Below are positions 43,125 through 51,281 of a stretch of DNA of 64,000 nt, piece by piece. The notes under the pieces are model-generated. The model was not told the DNA's origin. It ran no database searches and saw nothing but the letters and a program-made list of their open reading frames with translations. This DNA comes from Streptomyces cyaneochromogenes (GTDB lineage: Bacteria > Actinomycetota > Actinomycetes > Streptomycetales > Streptomycetaceae). Made by a program: the position numbers and the translations under genes. Position 1 is the first letter of the stretch, and each line of letters opens with the position of its first letter. The DNA lies in NCBI RefSeq assembly GCF_003963535.1, contig NZ_CP034539.1, positions 7,130,001 through 7,194,000 on the forward strand, given 5' to 3'.

Positions 43125-43769
43125 GTGAACAAGGCGCAGCTCGTAGAAGCGATTGCCGACAAGATGGGCGGCCGCCAGCAGGCCGCCGAGGCTGTCGACC
43201 ACGTACTGGACGCGATCGTCCGCGCGGTCGTCGCTGGTGAGCGGGTCTCCGTCACCGGCTTCGGTTCGTTCGAGAAGGTCGACCGTCCGGCTCGTTACGC
43301 CCGCAACCCTCAGACTGGCGAGCGGGTTCGGGTCAAGAAGACCTCCGTTCCCCGCTTCCGCGCGGGTCAGGGCTTCAAGGACCTGGTGAGCGGTTCGAAG
43401 AAGCTCCCGCGGGGCGGCGAGGTCGCCGTCAAGAAGGCGCCCAAGGGCAGCCTGACCGGTGGTGCCGCGGCGACGGTCAAGAAGGCCGCCGCGAAGAAGA
43501 CCACCAAGGCGGCCGCGGCGAAGAAGACCACGGCGAAGAAGGCGGCTGTCAAGAAGACCACGGCCGCCGCCAAGAAGACCACGGCGAAGAAGACGACGGC
43601 GAAGAAGACCACGGCCGCCGCCAAGAAGACCACCGCGGCGAAGAAGACCACCGCCAAGAAGGCGACGGCCAAGAAGGCCCCGGCGAAGAAGGCGACCGCC
43701 AAGAAGGCGCCGGCCAAGAAGTCGACGGCGCGCAAGTCCACTGCCAAGAGGACCACGCGCAGCAGGTAG
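43125..43769 (+). CDS. hupS: HU-family nucleoid protein with H1-like tail
   Basis: A 214-residue DNA-binding protein. Residues 1-90 are a standard HU domain: NKAQLVEAIADKMGGRQQAA, TGFGSFEKVDRPARYARNPQ and KKTSVPRFRAGQGFKDLV, with the DNA-intercalating RNPQTG arm. Residues about 100-214 are an intrinsically disordered Lys/Ala/Thr tail of KKTTAKKATAKK-type repeats, like histone H1. HupS in S. coelicolor compacts spore nucleoids. The GTG start follows GAAGGGGAAGAC. The promoter region has AT-rich GGTATATATC near 43053-43062. Confidence 0.95.
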   Translation: MNKAQLVEAIADKMGGRQQAAEAVDHVLDAIVRAVVAGERVSVTGFGSFEKVDRPARYARNPQTGERVRVKKTSVPRFRAGQGFKDLVSGSKKLPRGGEVAVKKAPKGSLTGGAAATVKKAAAKKTTKAAAAKKTTAKKAAVKKTTAAAKKTTAKKTTAKKTTAAAKKTTAAKKTTAKKATAKKAPAKKATAKKAPAKKSTARKSTAKRTTRSR

Positions 43770-43793
43770 GACCGCGAAGGGCACTCACGCGCC

Positions 43794-43821
43794 GGGCCGG
43801 ACTCCGTGTGGAGTCCGGCCC
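43794..43821 (+). terminator. hupS terminator
   Basis: GGGCCGGACTCC (43794-43805), loop GTGT, GGAGTCCGGCCC (43810-43821). Confidence 0.8.
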
Positions 43822-43848
43822 GCGGCGTGTTCGGGGTTCTGCGACGGT

Positions 43849-43888
43849 CAGAGACCCAGAGACCCAGAGACCCAGAGATCCAGAGGCC
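43849..43888. repeat. Degenerate 8-bp tandem repeat
   Basis: CAGAGACC, CAGAGACC, CAGAGATC, CAGAGGCC, CAGGGGCC: five units at 8-base period between hupS and the small minus-strand gene. Confidence 0.8.
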
Positions 43889-43902
43889 CAGGGGCCAGAG
43901 GT

Positions 43903-44106
43903 TCAGAGTGTCTGCAAGGTCACCAACGTGATCCGCAGGGCGTCGCCCTGGCCTTCCGTCTCGATGCGCACCCGCTGACCGGGGCGCAACAGCCTCAGTC
44001 CGCCCGCGTCGAACGCCGGGGCGTCGAAGGGGACGGGGGTGCCGTCGTCCAGCAGCACGCTGCCGGAGCGGGTTTCGGCGTCGTAGGTGTATGCGGTGGC
44101 CTGCAT
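43903..44106 (-). CDS. Small beta-rich protein, 67 residues, unknown
   Basis: MQATAYTYDAETRSGSVLLD, then an alternating hydrophobic pattern ending LRPGQRVRIETEGQGDALRI. The layout (turn-linked strands, a closing RPGQRV strand) suggests a small OB/cold-shock-like barrel, though CSP RNA-binding motifs are absent. ATG 44106 has AGGG 8 bases upstream; GTG 44115 is possible. It reads in the same direction as cofC, located 43 bases downstream of cofC's start side, and may be the distal gene of that unit. Confidence 0.7.
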   Translation of the reverse strand: MQATAYTYDAETRSGSVLLDDGTPVPFDAPAFDAGGLRLLRPGQRVRIETEGQGDALRITLVTLQTL

Positions 44107-44157
44107 GGCTGTCACCCTACGACGGGTTGTGGGGCGCGGAGCGCGGGGGCGTGGCCG

Positions 44158-44796
44158 CTACGGTTCCTCGATCAGCAGCCGTGCCGCTGCCGCCGCCGTG
44201 CGTGGGCCCACGCCCAGGGCCAGTGCGGCTCTGAGGTCGGCGCCGGTGTCCACGTCCTGGCGTACGGAGTCCACGTCGTCGAGGTCGAGTTCCGTGGCAC
44301 CCGAGGCGCGGTGGCGGGAACGGGAATCCTCGCCGAATGCGGGCAGTAATTCATATCCCGGGGCTGCGGCCAGCAGGGTCGTGCCGATTGCCGCGGCGTC
44401 CGGGAGGAAAGCGCGCGGGAATTCCGCTGCCGACTCCAGGACCCGGGCCAATTCCAGCGGGCGCAGGGCGGGGAGATCGGCGTTCAGGGCCGCGACGGGG
44501 GTTTCGGGGCGGGACGAGCGTACGACCGCCGCCGCGTGCGCCAGCGCCGCGTTCAGGCCGCCGCCCGGCTCGTCGGGGACGATGTGGGCGCCAAGTGCGC
44601 CCAGCTCGCGGCCCGCCAGCACGTCGTCCGTGACGACTGCCACATCCTTCACCGCGGGGCAGGCCAGCGCCGCCGCCACGGTGTCCAGGGCGAAGGCGAG
44701 GGCCAGGCCGGGGCGCAGCCCGTCCGCCGCGGTGTCCGCGAGCCTGCTCTTCGCCCGCGCCAAGGGCTTCAGGGGTACGACCAAGGTCCACTGCAC
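44158..44796 (-). CDS. cofC: 2-phospho-L-lactate guanylyltransferase (F420 biosynthesis)
   Basis: A 212-residue nucleotidyltransferase of the CofC/FbiD family, which activates phospholactate or phosphoenolpyruvate with GTP early in coenzyme F420 synthesis. Signature stretches: VVPLKPLARAKSRLA (about 6-20), DVAVVTDDVLAGRELGALGA, VPDEPGGGLNAALAHAA and ALNADLPALRPLELARVL, where Asp residues bind metal. The C-terminal LDLDDVDSVRQDVDT matches the family. The gene stands alone, away from cofGH/fbiAB-type partners, as is usual. Confidence 0.9.
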   Translation of the reverse strand: MQWTLVVPLKPLARAKSRLADTAADGLRPGLALAFALDTVAAALACPAVKDVAVVTDDVLAGRELGALGAHIVPDEPGGGLNAALAHAAAVVRSSRPETPVAALNADLPALRPLELARVLESAAEFPRAFLPDAAAIGTTLLAAAPGYELLPAFGEDSRSRHRASGATELDLDDVDSVRQDVDTGADLRAALALGVGPRTAAAAARLLIEEP

Positions 44797-44966
44797 CAGC
44801 GTTTCCGTCCCTCTCTAGTCGCGGCCATTGTCACTCAGCCGTCACCAAGGCCATCTGGCGGTGGTGGCGGCGAGGCGTACGGTGTTCTCGACAGACCGGC
44901 GGCCTGGGGCGACACTTGTGCGGCCCCCCGGCCCGACGTCCTTGATACCTAGAGGAAGGTGCACGC

Positions 44967-45755
44967 GTGCCCCGCCGCAGAATCGGCTTCTGGTACCGCT
45001 TCGCAGCGGTGATCGCCAAACCGCCGCTGGTGGTTCTGATCAAGCGGGACTGGCGTGGAATGGAGAACATTCCGGCCGACGGCGGATTTATCACCGCGGT
45101 GAACCATAATTCGCACATTGATCCCTTCGCGTACGCGCACTTTCAGTACAACACCGGGCGCCTTCCGCGATTCCTCGCGAAGAGCGGTCTTTTCAAGAAG
45201 GGATTCGTCGGCGCCTTCATGCGCGGCACCGGCCAGATCCCCGTCTATCGCGAGACCACCGACGCGCTGAGCGCGTTCCGGGCCGCGATCGACGCCGTGG
45301 AGCGCGGCGAGTGCGTCGCGTTCTATCCGGAGGGCACGATCACCCGGGACCCGGACCAGTGGCCCATGACCGGCAAGACCGGCGCCGCCCGTGTCGCCCT
45401 GCAGACCAAGTGCCCGGTGATCCCGGTCGCGCAGTGGGGCGCCAACGAACTGCTGCCGCCGTACTCCAAGAAGGCCAACGTCCTTCCGCGCAAGACCCAC
45501 CGGGTGCTCGCGGGCCCGCCCGTGGACCTCGCGCCCTTCTACGACAAGGAGATGACCCCGGAGCTGCTGAAGGACGCCACCGAGGTCATCATGGCCGCCA
45601 TCACCCGCCAACTGGAGGAGATCCGCGGCGAGAAGGCGCCCGAGAGGCCGTACGACCCGCGCCAGGAGCGCATCGAGCAGCGGCGCAGGACGGCCGCGCA
45701 GACCCAGCAGGCACAAGCGCCGAAGGCCGGGCAGGAAGAGGGGCAGGGCACGTGA
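44967..45755 (+). CDS. plsC: 1-acyl-sn-glycerol-3-phosphate acyltransferase
   Basis: A 262-residue PlsC-family acyltransferase that makes phosphatidic acid at the membrane. It has the HX4D motif (NHNSHIDPFAYAH, about residues 47-59), the glycerol-phosphate pocket FYPEGTITRDPDQW and the GTGQIPVYRE stretch. A basic, Gln-rich C-terminal tail follows residue 220. GTG 44967 begins the protein. It overlaps gpsA by four bases (GTGA), coupling synthesis of the acceptor glycerol-3-phosphate with its acylation. Confidence 0.92.
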   Translation: MPRRRIGFWYRFAAVIAKPPLVVLIKRDWRGMENIPADGGFITAVNHNSHIDPFAYAHFQYNTGRLPRFLAKSGLFKKGFVGAFMRGTGQIPVYRETTDALSAFRAAIDAVERGECVAFYPEGTITRDPDQWPMTGKTGAARVALQTKCPVIPVAQWGANELLPPYSKKANVLPRKTHRVLAGPPVDLAPFYDKEMTPELLKDATEVIMAAITRQLEEIRGEKAPERPYDPRQERIEQRRRTAAQTQQAQAPKAGQEEGQGT

Positions 45756-46762
45756 GCAAGCCCGTCAAGGCGGCGGTCCTGAGCGCGGGTTCGTGGGGCA
45801 CCGCTTTCGGTATCGTCCTCGCCGACGCGGGGTGCGAGGTCACCCTGTGGGCCCGTCGCGCCGAGGTCGCCGACGCCATCAACTCCACCCGCACGAACCC
45901 CGACTACTTCCCCGGAGTCGAGCTCCCGGAAGGCATGCGGGCGACCACGGACCCGGCCGAGGCCATGGCCGGCGCCGACTTCACGGTGCTGTCCGTCCCC
46001 TCCCAGACCCTGCGCGCCAACCTGGCCGAGTGGACCCCGATGCTGGCGCCGGGCACGGTCCTGGTGTCCCTGATGAAGGGCGTCGAACTCGGCACCACCA
46101 TGCGGATGAGCGAGGTCATCGAGGATGTCGCCAAGGTCGGCCACGACCGCATCGCCGTGGTCACCGGCCCCAACCTCGCCCGTGAGATCGCCGCGCGGAT
46201 GCCCGCCGCCGCGGTCGTCGCCTGCACCGACGAGGCCGTGGCCCAGCGTCTGCAGGCGGCCTCCCACACGCCGTACTTCCGGCCGTACACCAATACGGAC
46301 GTGGTGGGTTGCGAACTGGGCGGAGCCGTGAAGAACGTCATCGGCCTCGCCGTCGGCATCGCGGACGGCATGGGCCTCGGCGACAATGCCAAGGGCTCGC
46401 TGATCACCCGCGGTCTCGCCGAGACGACCCGGCTCGGCGTCGCGCTCGGCGCCGACCCGCTGACGTTCTCCGGACTCGCGGGTCTCGGCGACCTGGTGGC
46501 GACCTGCTCCTCGCCGCTGTCCCGCAACCACACCTTCGGCACCAACCTCGGCAAGGGCATGACCCTCCAGGAGACCATCGCGGTCACCAAGCAGACCGCC
46601 GAGGGCGTCAAGTCCTGTGAGTCCGTGGCGGATCTGGCCCGCCGGCACGGCGTCGACATGCCGATCACCGAGACGGTCGTGGACATCGTGCACGAGGGCA
46701 AGCCCCCGGTCGTCGCCCTCAAGGAGCTGATGTCGCGCAGCGCGAAGGCGGAACGACGCTGA
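45752..46762 (+). CDS. gpsA: NAD(P)-dependent glycerol-3-phosphate dehydrogenase
   Basis: A 336-residue enzyme reducing dihydroxyacetone phosphate to sn-glycerol-3-phosphate. The Rossmann motif is VLSAGSWGTAFGIVLADAG (about 9-27; Ser replaces a usual Gly). The catalytic lysine lies in GGAVKNVIGLAVGIADG. The C-terminal substrate loop is GDNAKGSLITRGLAETTRLG. Length is normal. GTG 45752 overlaps the plsC stop. ddlA follows after 69 bases, possibly from its own promoter (TACGCT at 46817-46822). Confidence 0.95.
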   Translation: MSKPVKAAVLSAGSWGTAFGIVLADAGCEVTLWARRAEVADAINSTRTNPDYFPGVELPEGMRATTDPAEAMAGADFTVLSVPSQTLRANLAEWTPMLAPGTVLVSLMKGVELGTTMRMSEVIEDVAKVGHDRIAVVTGPNLAREIAARMPAAAVVACTDEAVAQRLQAASHTPYFRPYTNTDVVGCELGGAVKNVIGLAVGIADGMGLGDNAKGSLITRGLAETTRLGVALGADPLTFSGLAGLGDLVATCSSPLSRNHTFGTNLGKGMTLQETIAVTKQTAEGVKSCESVADLARRHGVDMPITETVVDIVHEGKPPVVALKELMSRSAKAERR

Positions 46763-46831
46763 GCGACGCTGAGGGAACGCCGCCCTCCGGACGCTGACTC
46801 GGCCCCTACGGGCGGGTACGCTCAACGCGAT

Positions 46832-47989
46832 ATGAGCACCGAGAACCTCCCCCAGAGCCCTGACCAGCCGCCCCGCAAGCCGCGTGTGGCCGTCGTGTTC
46901 GGCGGTCGCAGCTCCGAGCACGGGATCTCCATGGTCACCGCCGGCGCCGTACTGGGCGCGATCGACCGGACGAAGTACGACGTCCTGCCGATCGGCATCA
47001 CGCAGAGCGGCCGCTGGGTGCTCACCGCCGACGAACCGGAACGCATGGCGATCACCGAGCGCCGTACGCCCAACGTCGAGCAGCTGGCCGAGTCGAGCGA
47101 GGGCGGCGTGGTGCTCCCCGTCGACCCCGCGAGCCGCGAAGTCGTCTACACCGAGCCCGGATCGGTGCCCAAGGCGCTGGGCGAGATCGACGTGGTCTTC
47201 CCGGTGCTGCACGGCCCGTACGGCGAGGACGGCACCCTCCAGGGCCTGCTGGAGCTCTCCGGGGTGCCTTACGTCGGCTCCGGTGTGCTCGCCTCGGCGG
47301 TCGGCCAGGACAAGGAGTACATGAAGCGGGTGTTCACCTCGTTCGGGCTCAAGGTGGGCCCGTACGTGGTGATCCGGCCGCGCGAGTGGGAGCAGGACGA
47401 GTCCGGAGCCCGCAAGAAGATCATCGACCTCGCCGGGGACCACGGCTGGCCGCTCTTCGTGAAGCCCGCGCGCGCGGGATCGTCGATCGGTATCACCAAG
47501 GTCGAGGACCTGGCGGGGCTGGACGAGGCGATCGCCGAGGCCCAGCGGCACGACCCGAAGATCCTCTTCGAGGCGGCGCTGCGCGGCCGGGAGATCGAGT
47601 GCGGGGTGCTGGAGTTCGAGGACGGCCCGCGCGCCTCCGTACCGGCCGAGATCCCCCCGCCGGACGCCCACGCGTACTACGACTTCGAGGCCAAGTACAT
47701 CGACTCGACGCCCGGCATCGTGCCGGCGCCCCTGACGCCCGAGGAGACGGCCGAGGTGCAGCGCCTGGCCGTGGACGCCTTCGAGGCGGCCTCGTGCGAG
47801 GGCCTGGTGCGGGCGGACTTCTTCCTCACCGAGGACGGGGAGTTCGTGATCAACGAGATCAACACGATGCCCGGCTTCACGCCGATCTCGATGTACCCGC
47901 AGATGTGGCAGGCGAGCGGGATCAGCTACCCGGACCTGGTGGACCTGCTGATCCAGGCGGCGTTGCGGCGGTCCACCGGGCTGCGCTGA
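46832..47989 (+). CDS. ddlA: D-alanine-D-alanine ligase
   Basis: A 385-residue ATP-grasp enzyme making D-Ala-D-Ala for peptidoglycan. The N-terminal domain starts VAVVFGGRSSEHGISMVTAG. The ATP lysine is in PLFVKPARAGSSIGITKVED, and the metal ligands are in FLTEDGEFVINEINTMPGFT. The Tyr/Ser-Pro segment expected of D-Ala-D-Ala (not D-Lac) enzymes is in the omega loop around DFEAKYIDSTPG. It is a dipeptide, not depsipeptide, ligase by that criterion (inference). It converges on the DUF3515 gene, 12 bases apart. Confidence 0.95.
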   Translation: MSTENLPQSPDQPPRKPRVAVVFGGRSSEHGISMVTAGAVLGAIDRTKYDVLPIGITQSGRWVLTADEPERMAITERRTPNVEQLAESSEGGVVLPVDPASREVVYTEPGSVPKALGEIDVVFPVLHGPYGEDGTLQGLLELSGVPYVGSGVLASAVGQDKEYMKRVFTSFGLKVGPYVVIRPREWEQDESGARKKIIDLAGDHGWPLFVKPARAGSSIGITKVEDLAGLDEAIAEAQRHDPKILFEAALRGREIECGVLEFEDGPRASVPAEIPPPDAHAYYDFEAKYIDSTPGIVPAPLTPEETAEVQRLAVDAFEAASCEGLVRADFFLTEDGEFVINEINTMPGFTPISMYPQMWQASGISYPDLVDLLIQAALRRSTGLR

Positions 47990-48001
47990 CGGCTGCGTCG
48001 G

Positions 48002-48535
48002 TCAGTTGCCCACGGTCAGGTCGGCGATCCCTTCGGGGATCGCCTTCTTGATGGCCGGGGCCAGGTCGATCAGGGCGCCCGAACTGTCCACGCCCTCCGG
48101 CACGGTGACCTCGACGTACGCGCGGCGGCTCGCGCTCGTGAACCGGTACGCCCCGTCGTCCTGCTTCTCCATCAGCCACTTGACGCCTTCGACGCCACCG
48201 GCCACCGCGTCCTGGTCCCGCCCCTCGGCGACCTTGGGGTCGATCATCTTCGGGGGCCGTTCGACACCGCACCGCAGTATGATCGCCGGGTCCCCCCATC
48301 CCGCGGTCAGCGCGGACGCGGGCGAGGGGTCCTCACGGCTCTCACCGTCCACCTTGGCCGGCAGCACCTTGTCGAGGTTCCGGCACAGCTGCGTCGCCTT
48401 CGCGCCGGGGCTGGGAACCGCCGCCGACCCGCTGTCGTCTGGTGATGAGCAGCCCGCGGCGGTGATCAGCAGGACGAGCGCGGGCGACCCGATGGCAGAG
48501 GTGACAGAAATGCGCCGGTGACGGAAAGAGTTCAC
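48002..48535 (-). CDS. DUF3515 lipoprotein
   Basis: A 177-residue membrane-anchored protein. The signal ends with lipobox LLITAAGC (Cys about 29), followed by a Ser/Pro linker. The DUF3515 domain has TQLCRNLDKVLPAKVDGESR, WGDPAIILRCGVERPPKM, with two conserved Cys likely forming a disulfide, and YVEVTVPEGVDSSGALIDLA. The function is unknown. It is conserved between ddl and thiL in many actinomycetes, so a cell-envelope role is plausible. The AsnC-domain gene lies 20 bases upstream. Confidence 0.85.
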   Translation of the reverse strand: MNSFRHRRISVTSAIGSPALVLLITAAGCSSPDDSGSAAVPSPGAKATQLCRNLDKVLPAKVDGESREDPSPASALTAGWGDPAIILRCGVERPPKMIDPKVAEGRDQDAVAGGVEGVKWLMEKQDDGAYRFTSASRRAYVEVTVPEGVDSSGALIDLAPAIKKAIPEGIADLTVGN

Positions 48536-48555
48536 CGGCCAAGGGTAGACGGGGG

Positions 48556-48789
48556 CTAAAGATGGACGACCGGGCAGGTCAGGGTGCGGGTGATGCCGTC
48601 CACTTGCTGGACTTTGGCCACCACCATGCGACCCAGGTCGTCGACTGTGTCAGCCTGTGCGCGCACGATGACGTCATAAGGTCCCGTCACGTCCTCGGCC
48701 TGGATGACTCCAGGGATCTTGCTGATCGTCTCGGCGACGGTCGACGCCTTGCCGACCTCCGTCTGGATCAGGATGTACGCCTGTACCAC
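48556..48789 (-). CDS. Lrp/AsnC ligand-binding (RAM) domain protein
   Basis: A 77-residue stand-alone effector domain of Lrp/AsnC regulators without a DNA-binding half: VVQAYILIQTEVGKASTVAE, IPGVIQAEDVTGPYDVIVRA, then GITRTLTCPVVHL. Such proteins form oligomers that bind amino acids. GTG 48789 is decided by GGAGG 4 bases upstream; upstream codons in frame are not protein-like. It lies just upstream of the DUF3515 gene on the same strand. Confidence 0.88.
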   Translation of the reverse strand: MVQAYILIQTEVGKASTVAETISKIPGVIQAEDVTGPYDVIVRAQADTVDDLGRMVVAKVQQVDGITRTLTCPVVHL

Positions 48790-48995
48790 GGAACCTCCAG
48801 GGCGGCCACGAGGATCATGTGGGGAAAAGGAACGCCACGGTATCGCGTCGCCGCTCGCCGCGGGGAGACCTGCGGGGGCCGGGGCTTGCGCGCCGGGGTG
48901 CAGGCACGACAGTAGTTGACGTACACCTCGACCGTAGCGAGGACAGCAGTGACGCGCGACCGGGTACGGACAGGGACAGAAGGGGCGTAAGGGCA

Positions 48996-49964
48996 ATGAA
49001 GGGCACTGTTGGTGAGCTAGGGGAGTTCGGGCTCATCAGGGAGCTCACCTCCCGTCTCACCACCACCCCGGCGGTCCGGGTCGGCCCCGGCGACGACGCC
49101 GCGGTGGTGGCCGCGCCCGACCGCAGGGTGGTGGCCAGCACCGACATCCTGCTGGAGGGACGGCACTTCCGCCGCGACTGGTCCACGGCCTACGACGTCG
49201 GCCGCAAGGCCGCCGCGCAGAACCTCGCGGACATCGCCGCCATGGGCGCCGTACCGACCGCGCTGCTGCTCGGCCTGGTCGTGCCGGCCGAACTCCCGGT
49301 GACCTGGCCCAGCGAGCTGATGGACGGACTGCGCGACGAGTGCCAGGTCGCGGGTGCCTCGGTGGTCGGCGGGGACGTCGTACGGGGCGACACGATCATG
49401 GTGTCGATCACCGCGCTCGGTGATCTGCGCAACCAGGAGCCCGTGACGCGAGCCGGCGCACAGCCCGGCGACCTCGTCGCGGTGACCGGCTGGCTGGGCT
49501 GGTCCGCCGCCGGATACGCCGTGCTCTCCCGGGGTTTCCGCTCGCCGCGTGCCTTCGTGGAGGCGCACCGGCGTCCCGAACCGCCGTATCACGCGGGGCC
49601 GGCGGCCGCCGGGCTCGGCGCGACCGCGATGTGCGACGTGAGCGACGGACTGATCGCCGACCTCGGGCACATCGCCGAGGCGAGCAAGGTCCGTATCGAC
49701 ATCCGCTCGGGCGCGATCGACATCCCGACCCAGATGAACGACATCGGGCAGGCCGTCGGCGTCGATCCCATGCAGTGGGTGCTGACCGGGGGAGAGGACC
49801 ACGCGATCGTGGCGACCTTCCCGCCGGACGTGAAGCTGCCGGCCCGCTGGAAGGTCATCGGCGAGGTCCTCAACCCGTCCGCGCTGCCCCAGGTGACGGT
49901 GGACGGGGCGCCGTGGACCAAGAAGGGCGGCTGGGACCACTTCGGCGGGGACATCGAGTCATGA
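48996..49964 (+). CDS. thiL: Thiamine-monophosphate kinase
   Basis: A 322-residue enzyme that phosphorylates thiamine monophosphate to the diphosphate. It has the AIR-synthase-like fold with ATP and Mg motifs RVGPGDDAAVVAAPDRRVVA, STDILLEGRHFRRDWS, QNLADIAAMGA and CDVSDGLIADLGHIAE. The substrate side has WVLTGGEDHAIVATFP. ATG 48996 is the start. The last four bases overlap thiD (ATGA), so both thiamine enzymes are co-produced. No TPP riboswitch is visible upstream. Confidence 0.95.
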   Translation: MKGTVGELGEFGLIRELTSRLTTTPAVRVGPGDDAAVVAAPDRRVVASTDILLEGRHFRRDWSTAYDVGRKAAAQNLADIAAMGAVPTALLLGLVVPAELPVTWPSELMDGLRDECQVAGASVVGGDVVRGDTIMVSITALGDLRNQEPVTRAGAQPGDLVAVTGWLGWSAAGYAVLSRGFRSPRAFVEAHRRPEPPYHAGPAAAGLGATAMCDVSDGLIADLGHIAEASKVRIDIRSGAIDIPTQMNDIGQAVGVDPMQWVLTGGEDHAIVATFPPDVKLPARWKVIGEVLNPSALPQVTVDGAPWTKKGGWDHFGGDIES

Positions 49965-50752
49965 TCCCGGGCGTCCTTGCGGTGGCGGGCTCCGACTCCG
50001 GTGGCGGCGCGGGCATCCAGGCCGACCTGAAGACGATGCTCGCGCTCGGCGTGCACGGCATGAGCGTGATCACCGCGGTCACGGCCCAGAACTCGCTCGG
50101 CGTGCAGGGGGCTTGGGAACTGCCGGTGGAGGCGGTGCGGGCGCAGTACCGCAGCGTCGTCGACGACATCGGCGTACAGGCGGTCAAGACGGGCATGCTC
50201 GCGTCGGCCGAACTCGTCGAGACGGTGGCCGAGTTGATCGGCGGGACGGACGCGCCCGCCGTGGTGGACCCGGTGGGCGTCTCGAAGCACGGGGACTCGC
50301 TGCTGGCCGCCTCCGCGCTCGACTCGGTGCGTACGAAGCTGCTGCCGGTCGCGACCGTGGCGACGCCGAACCTCGACGAGGTGGCGCAGATCACGGGCGT
50401 GCACGTCGAGTCGGAGGAGCAGCTGCGGGAGGCCGCGGCGGCTGTTCTGGCGTACGGGCCGCGGTGGGTGCTGATCAAGGGCGGCCATCTGCCCGGCGAC
50501 GCCGTCGATCTGCTGACGGACGGGTCGCAGGAGCACTGGCTGCGGGCGCCTCGGTACGACAACCGGCACACGCACGGGACGGGGTGCACGCTCGCCTCCG
50601 CGATCGCCTCGGGGCTCGCGAAGGGGCTGTCCGTGCCGGAGGCCGTGGCGGCGGCCAAGGAGTACGTCACCGGGGCGATCGAGGCCGGGTTCGCGCTCGG
50701 CGAGGGGATCGGGCCGGTCGATCACGGGTGGCGGTTCCGCGGCCGCTCGTAG
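49961..50752 (+). CDS. thiD: Hydroxymethylpyrimidine/phosphomethylpyrimidine kinase
   Basis: A 263-residue ribokinase-like enzyme phosphorylating HMP and HMP-P for thiamine synthesis. N-terminal substrate motif: VLAVAGSDSGGGAGIQADLK. ATP-binding and catalytic C-terminal motif: DNRHTHGTGCTLASAIASGL, with the anion-hole GTGC and general base region. VVDPVGVSKHGDSLL and IKGGHLPGDAVDLLTDG are typical. It is fused to nothing else. It overlaps thiL by four bases. Confidence 0.95.
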   Translation: MIPGVLAVAGSDSGGGAGIQADLKTMLALGVHGMSVITAVTAQNSLGVQGAWELPVEAVRAQYRSVVDDIGVQAVKTGMLASAELVETVAELIGGTDAPAVVDPVGVSKHGDSLLAASALDSVRTKLLPVATVATPNLDEVAQITGVHVESEEQLREAAAAVLAYGPRWVLIKGGHLPGDAVDLLTDGSQEHWLRAPRYDNRHTHGTGCTLASAIASGLAKGLSVPEAVAAAKEYVTGAIEAGFALGEGIGPVDHGWRFRGRS

Positions 50753-50769
50753 CCGCTCGGGTACAGCAA

Positions 50770-50800
50770 AAAGCCGGTCCACTCGAGGTGGACCGGCTTT
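50770..50800. terminator. Bidirectional terminator between thiD and rpmB
   Basis: AAAGCCGGTCCAC (50770-50782) pairs with GTGGACCGGCTTT (50788-50800); A-run on one side and T-run on the other suit both strands. Confidence 0.88.
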
Positions 50801-50839
50801 GTGCAGCGAACCGGCAGTGGCCGCGCGCTCAGCTGAGCG

Positions 50840-51025
50840 TCAGCGCGAGACCTTGCCGGCCTTGATGCAAGACGTGCAAGCGTTCACGCGCTTCGGCGTC
50901 CCGCCGACCACGGTACGGACGCGCTGGATGTTCGGGTTCCAGCGACGGGACGTACGGCGGTGCGAGTGCGAGATGTTGTTGCCGAAGCCCGGCCCCTTGC
51001 CGCAGACGTCGCAGTTGGCAGCCAC
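50840..51025 (-). CDS. rpmB: 50S ribosomal protein L28 (zinc-binding form)
   Basis: A 61-residue L28. It is the C+ form: Cys pairs CDVCGKG (about 5-8) and CTSCIKAGK can bind zinc. The middle carries SHSHRRTSRRWNPNIQRVRT, a strongly basic rRNA-binding stretch. Streptomyces often also carries a zinc-independent paralogue elsewhere, derepressed by Zur. It has its own promoter region (51026-51281), shared with the divergent DAK2 gene. Confidence 0.95.
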   Translation of the reverse strand: MAANCDVCGKGPGFGNNISHSHRRTSRRWNPNIQRVRTVVGGTPKRVNACTSCIKAGKVSR

Positions 51026-51281
51026 GGGTCACTCCAAAGACTTCAGATGCACTTACGGATAATCCCGGCTTGCCGGGATCGAGATCTAGGATCAGAGATC
51101 TGAATGGCGTTGCCAGGGGAACGGCCCGATCTGCATCGGGCAACCGGAGCAGCATACAACGACTGCGCCAGCAGTACGAAACTACCATGGCTGCTCAGGG
51201 GGCCGCTCCCGGCCCTCTTCCGGTGCACCCCGGCCCTGGGTCTACGCTGCGTGCCACGTCCAGCAGCTCAAGGAGGCGCAG

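Noticed and set aside
43849..43888. CRISPR-like array
   Set aside because: The 8-base units have no spacers and no cas genes are present; the same applies to the 9-bp repeat at 14693.
43459..44349. Arg/Pro-rich open frame through the hupS tail
   Set aside because: It is a frame-shifted reading of the Lys/Ala/Thr repeats of hupS.
48790..48995. TPP riboswitch upstream of thiL
   Set aside because: The conserved CTGAGA-type THI-box core and its partner are not present in this gap.
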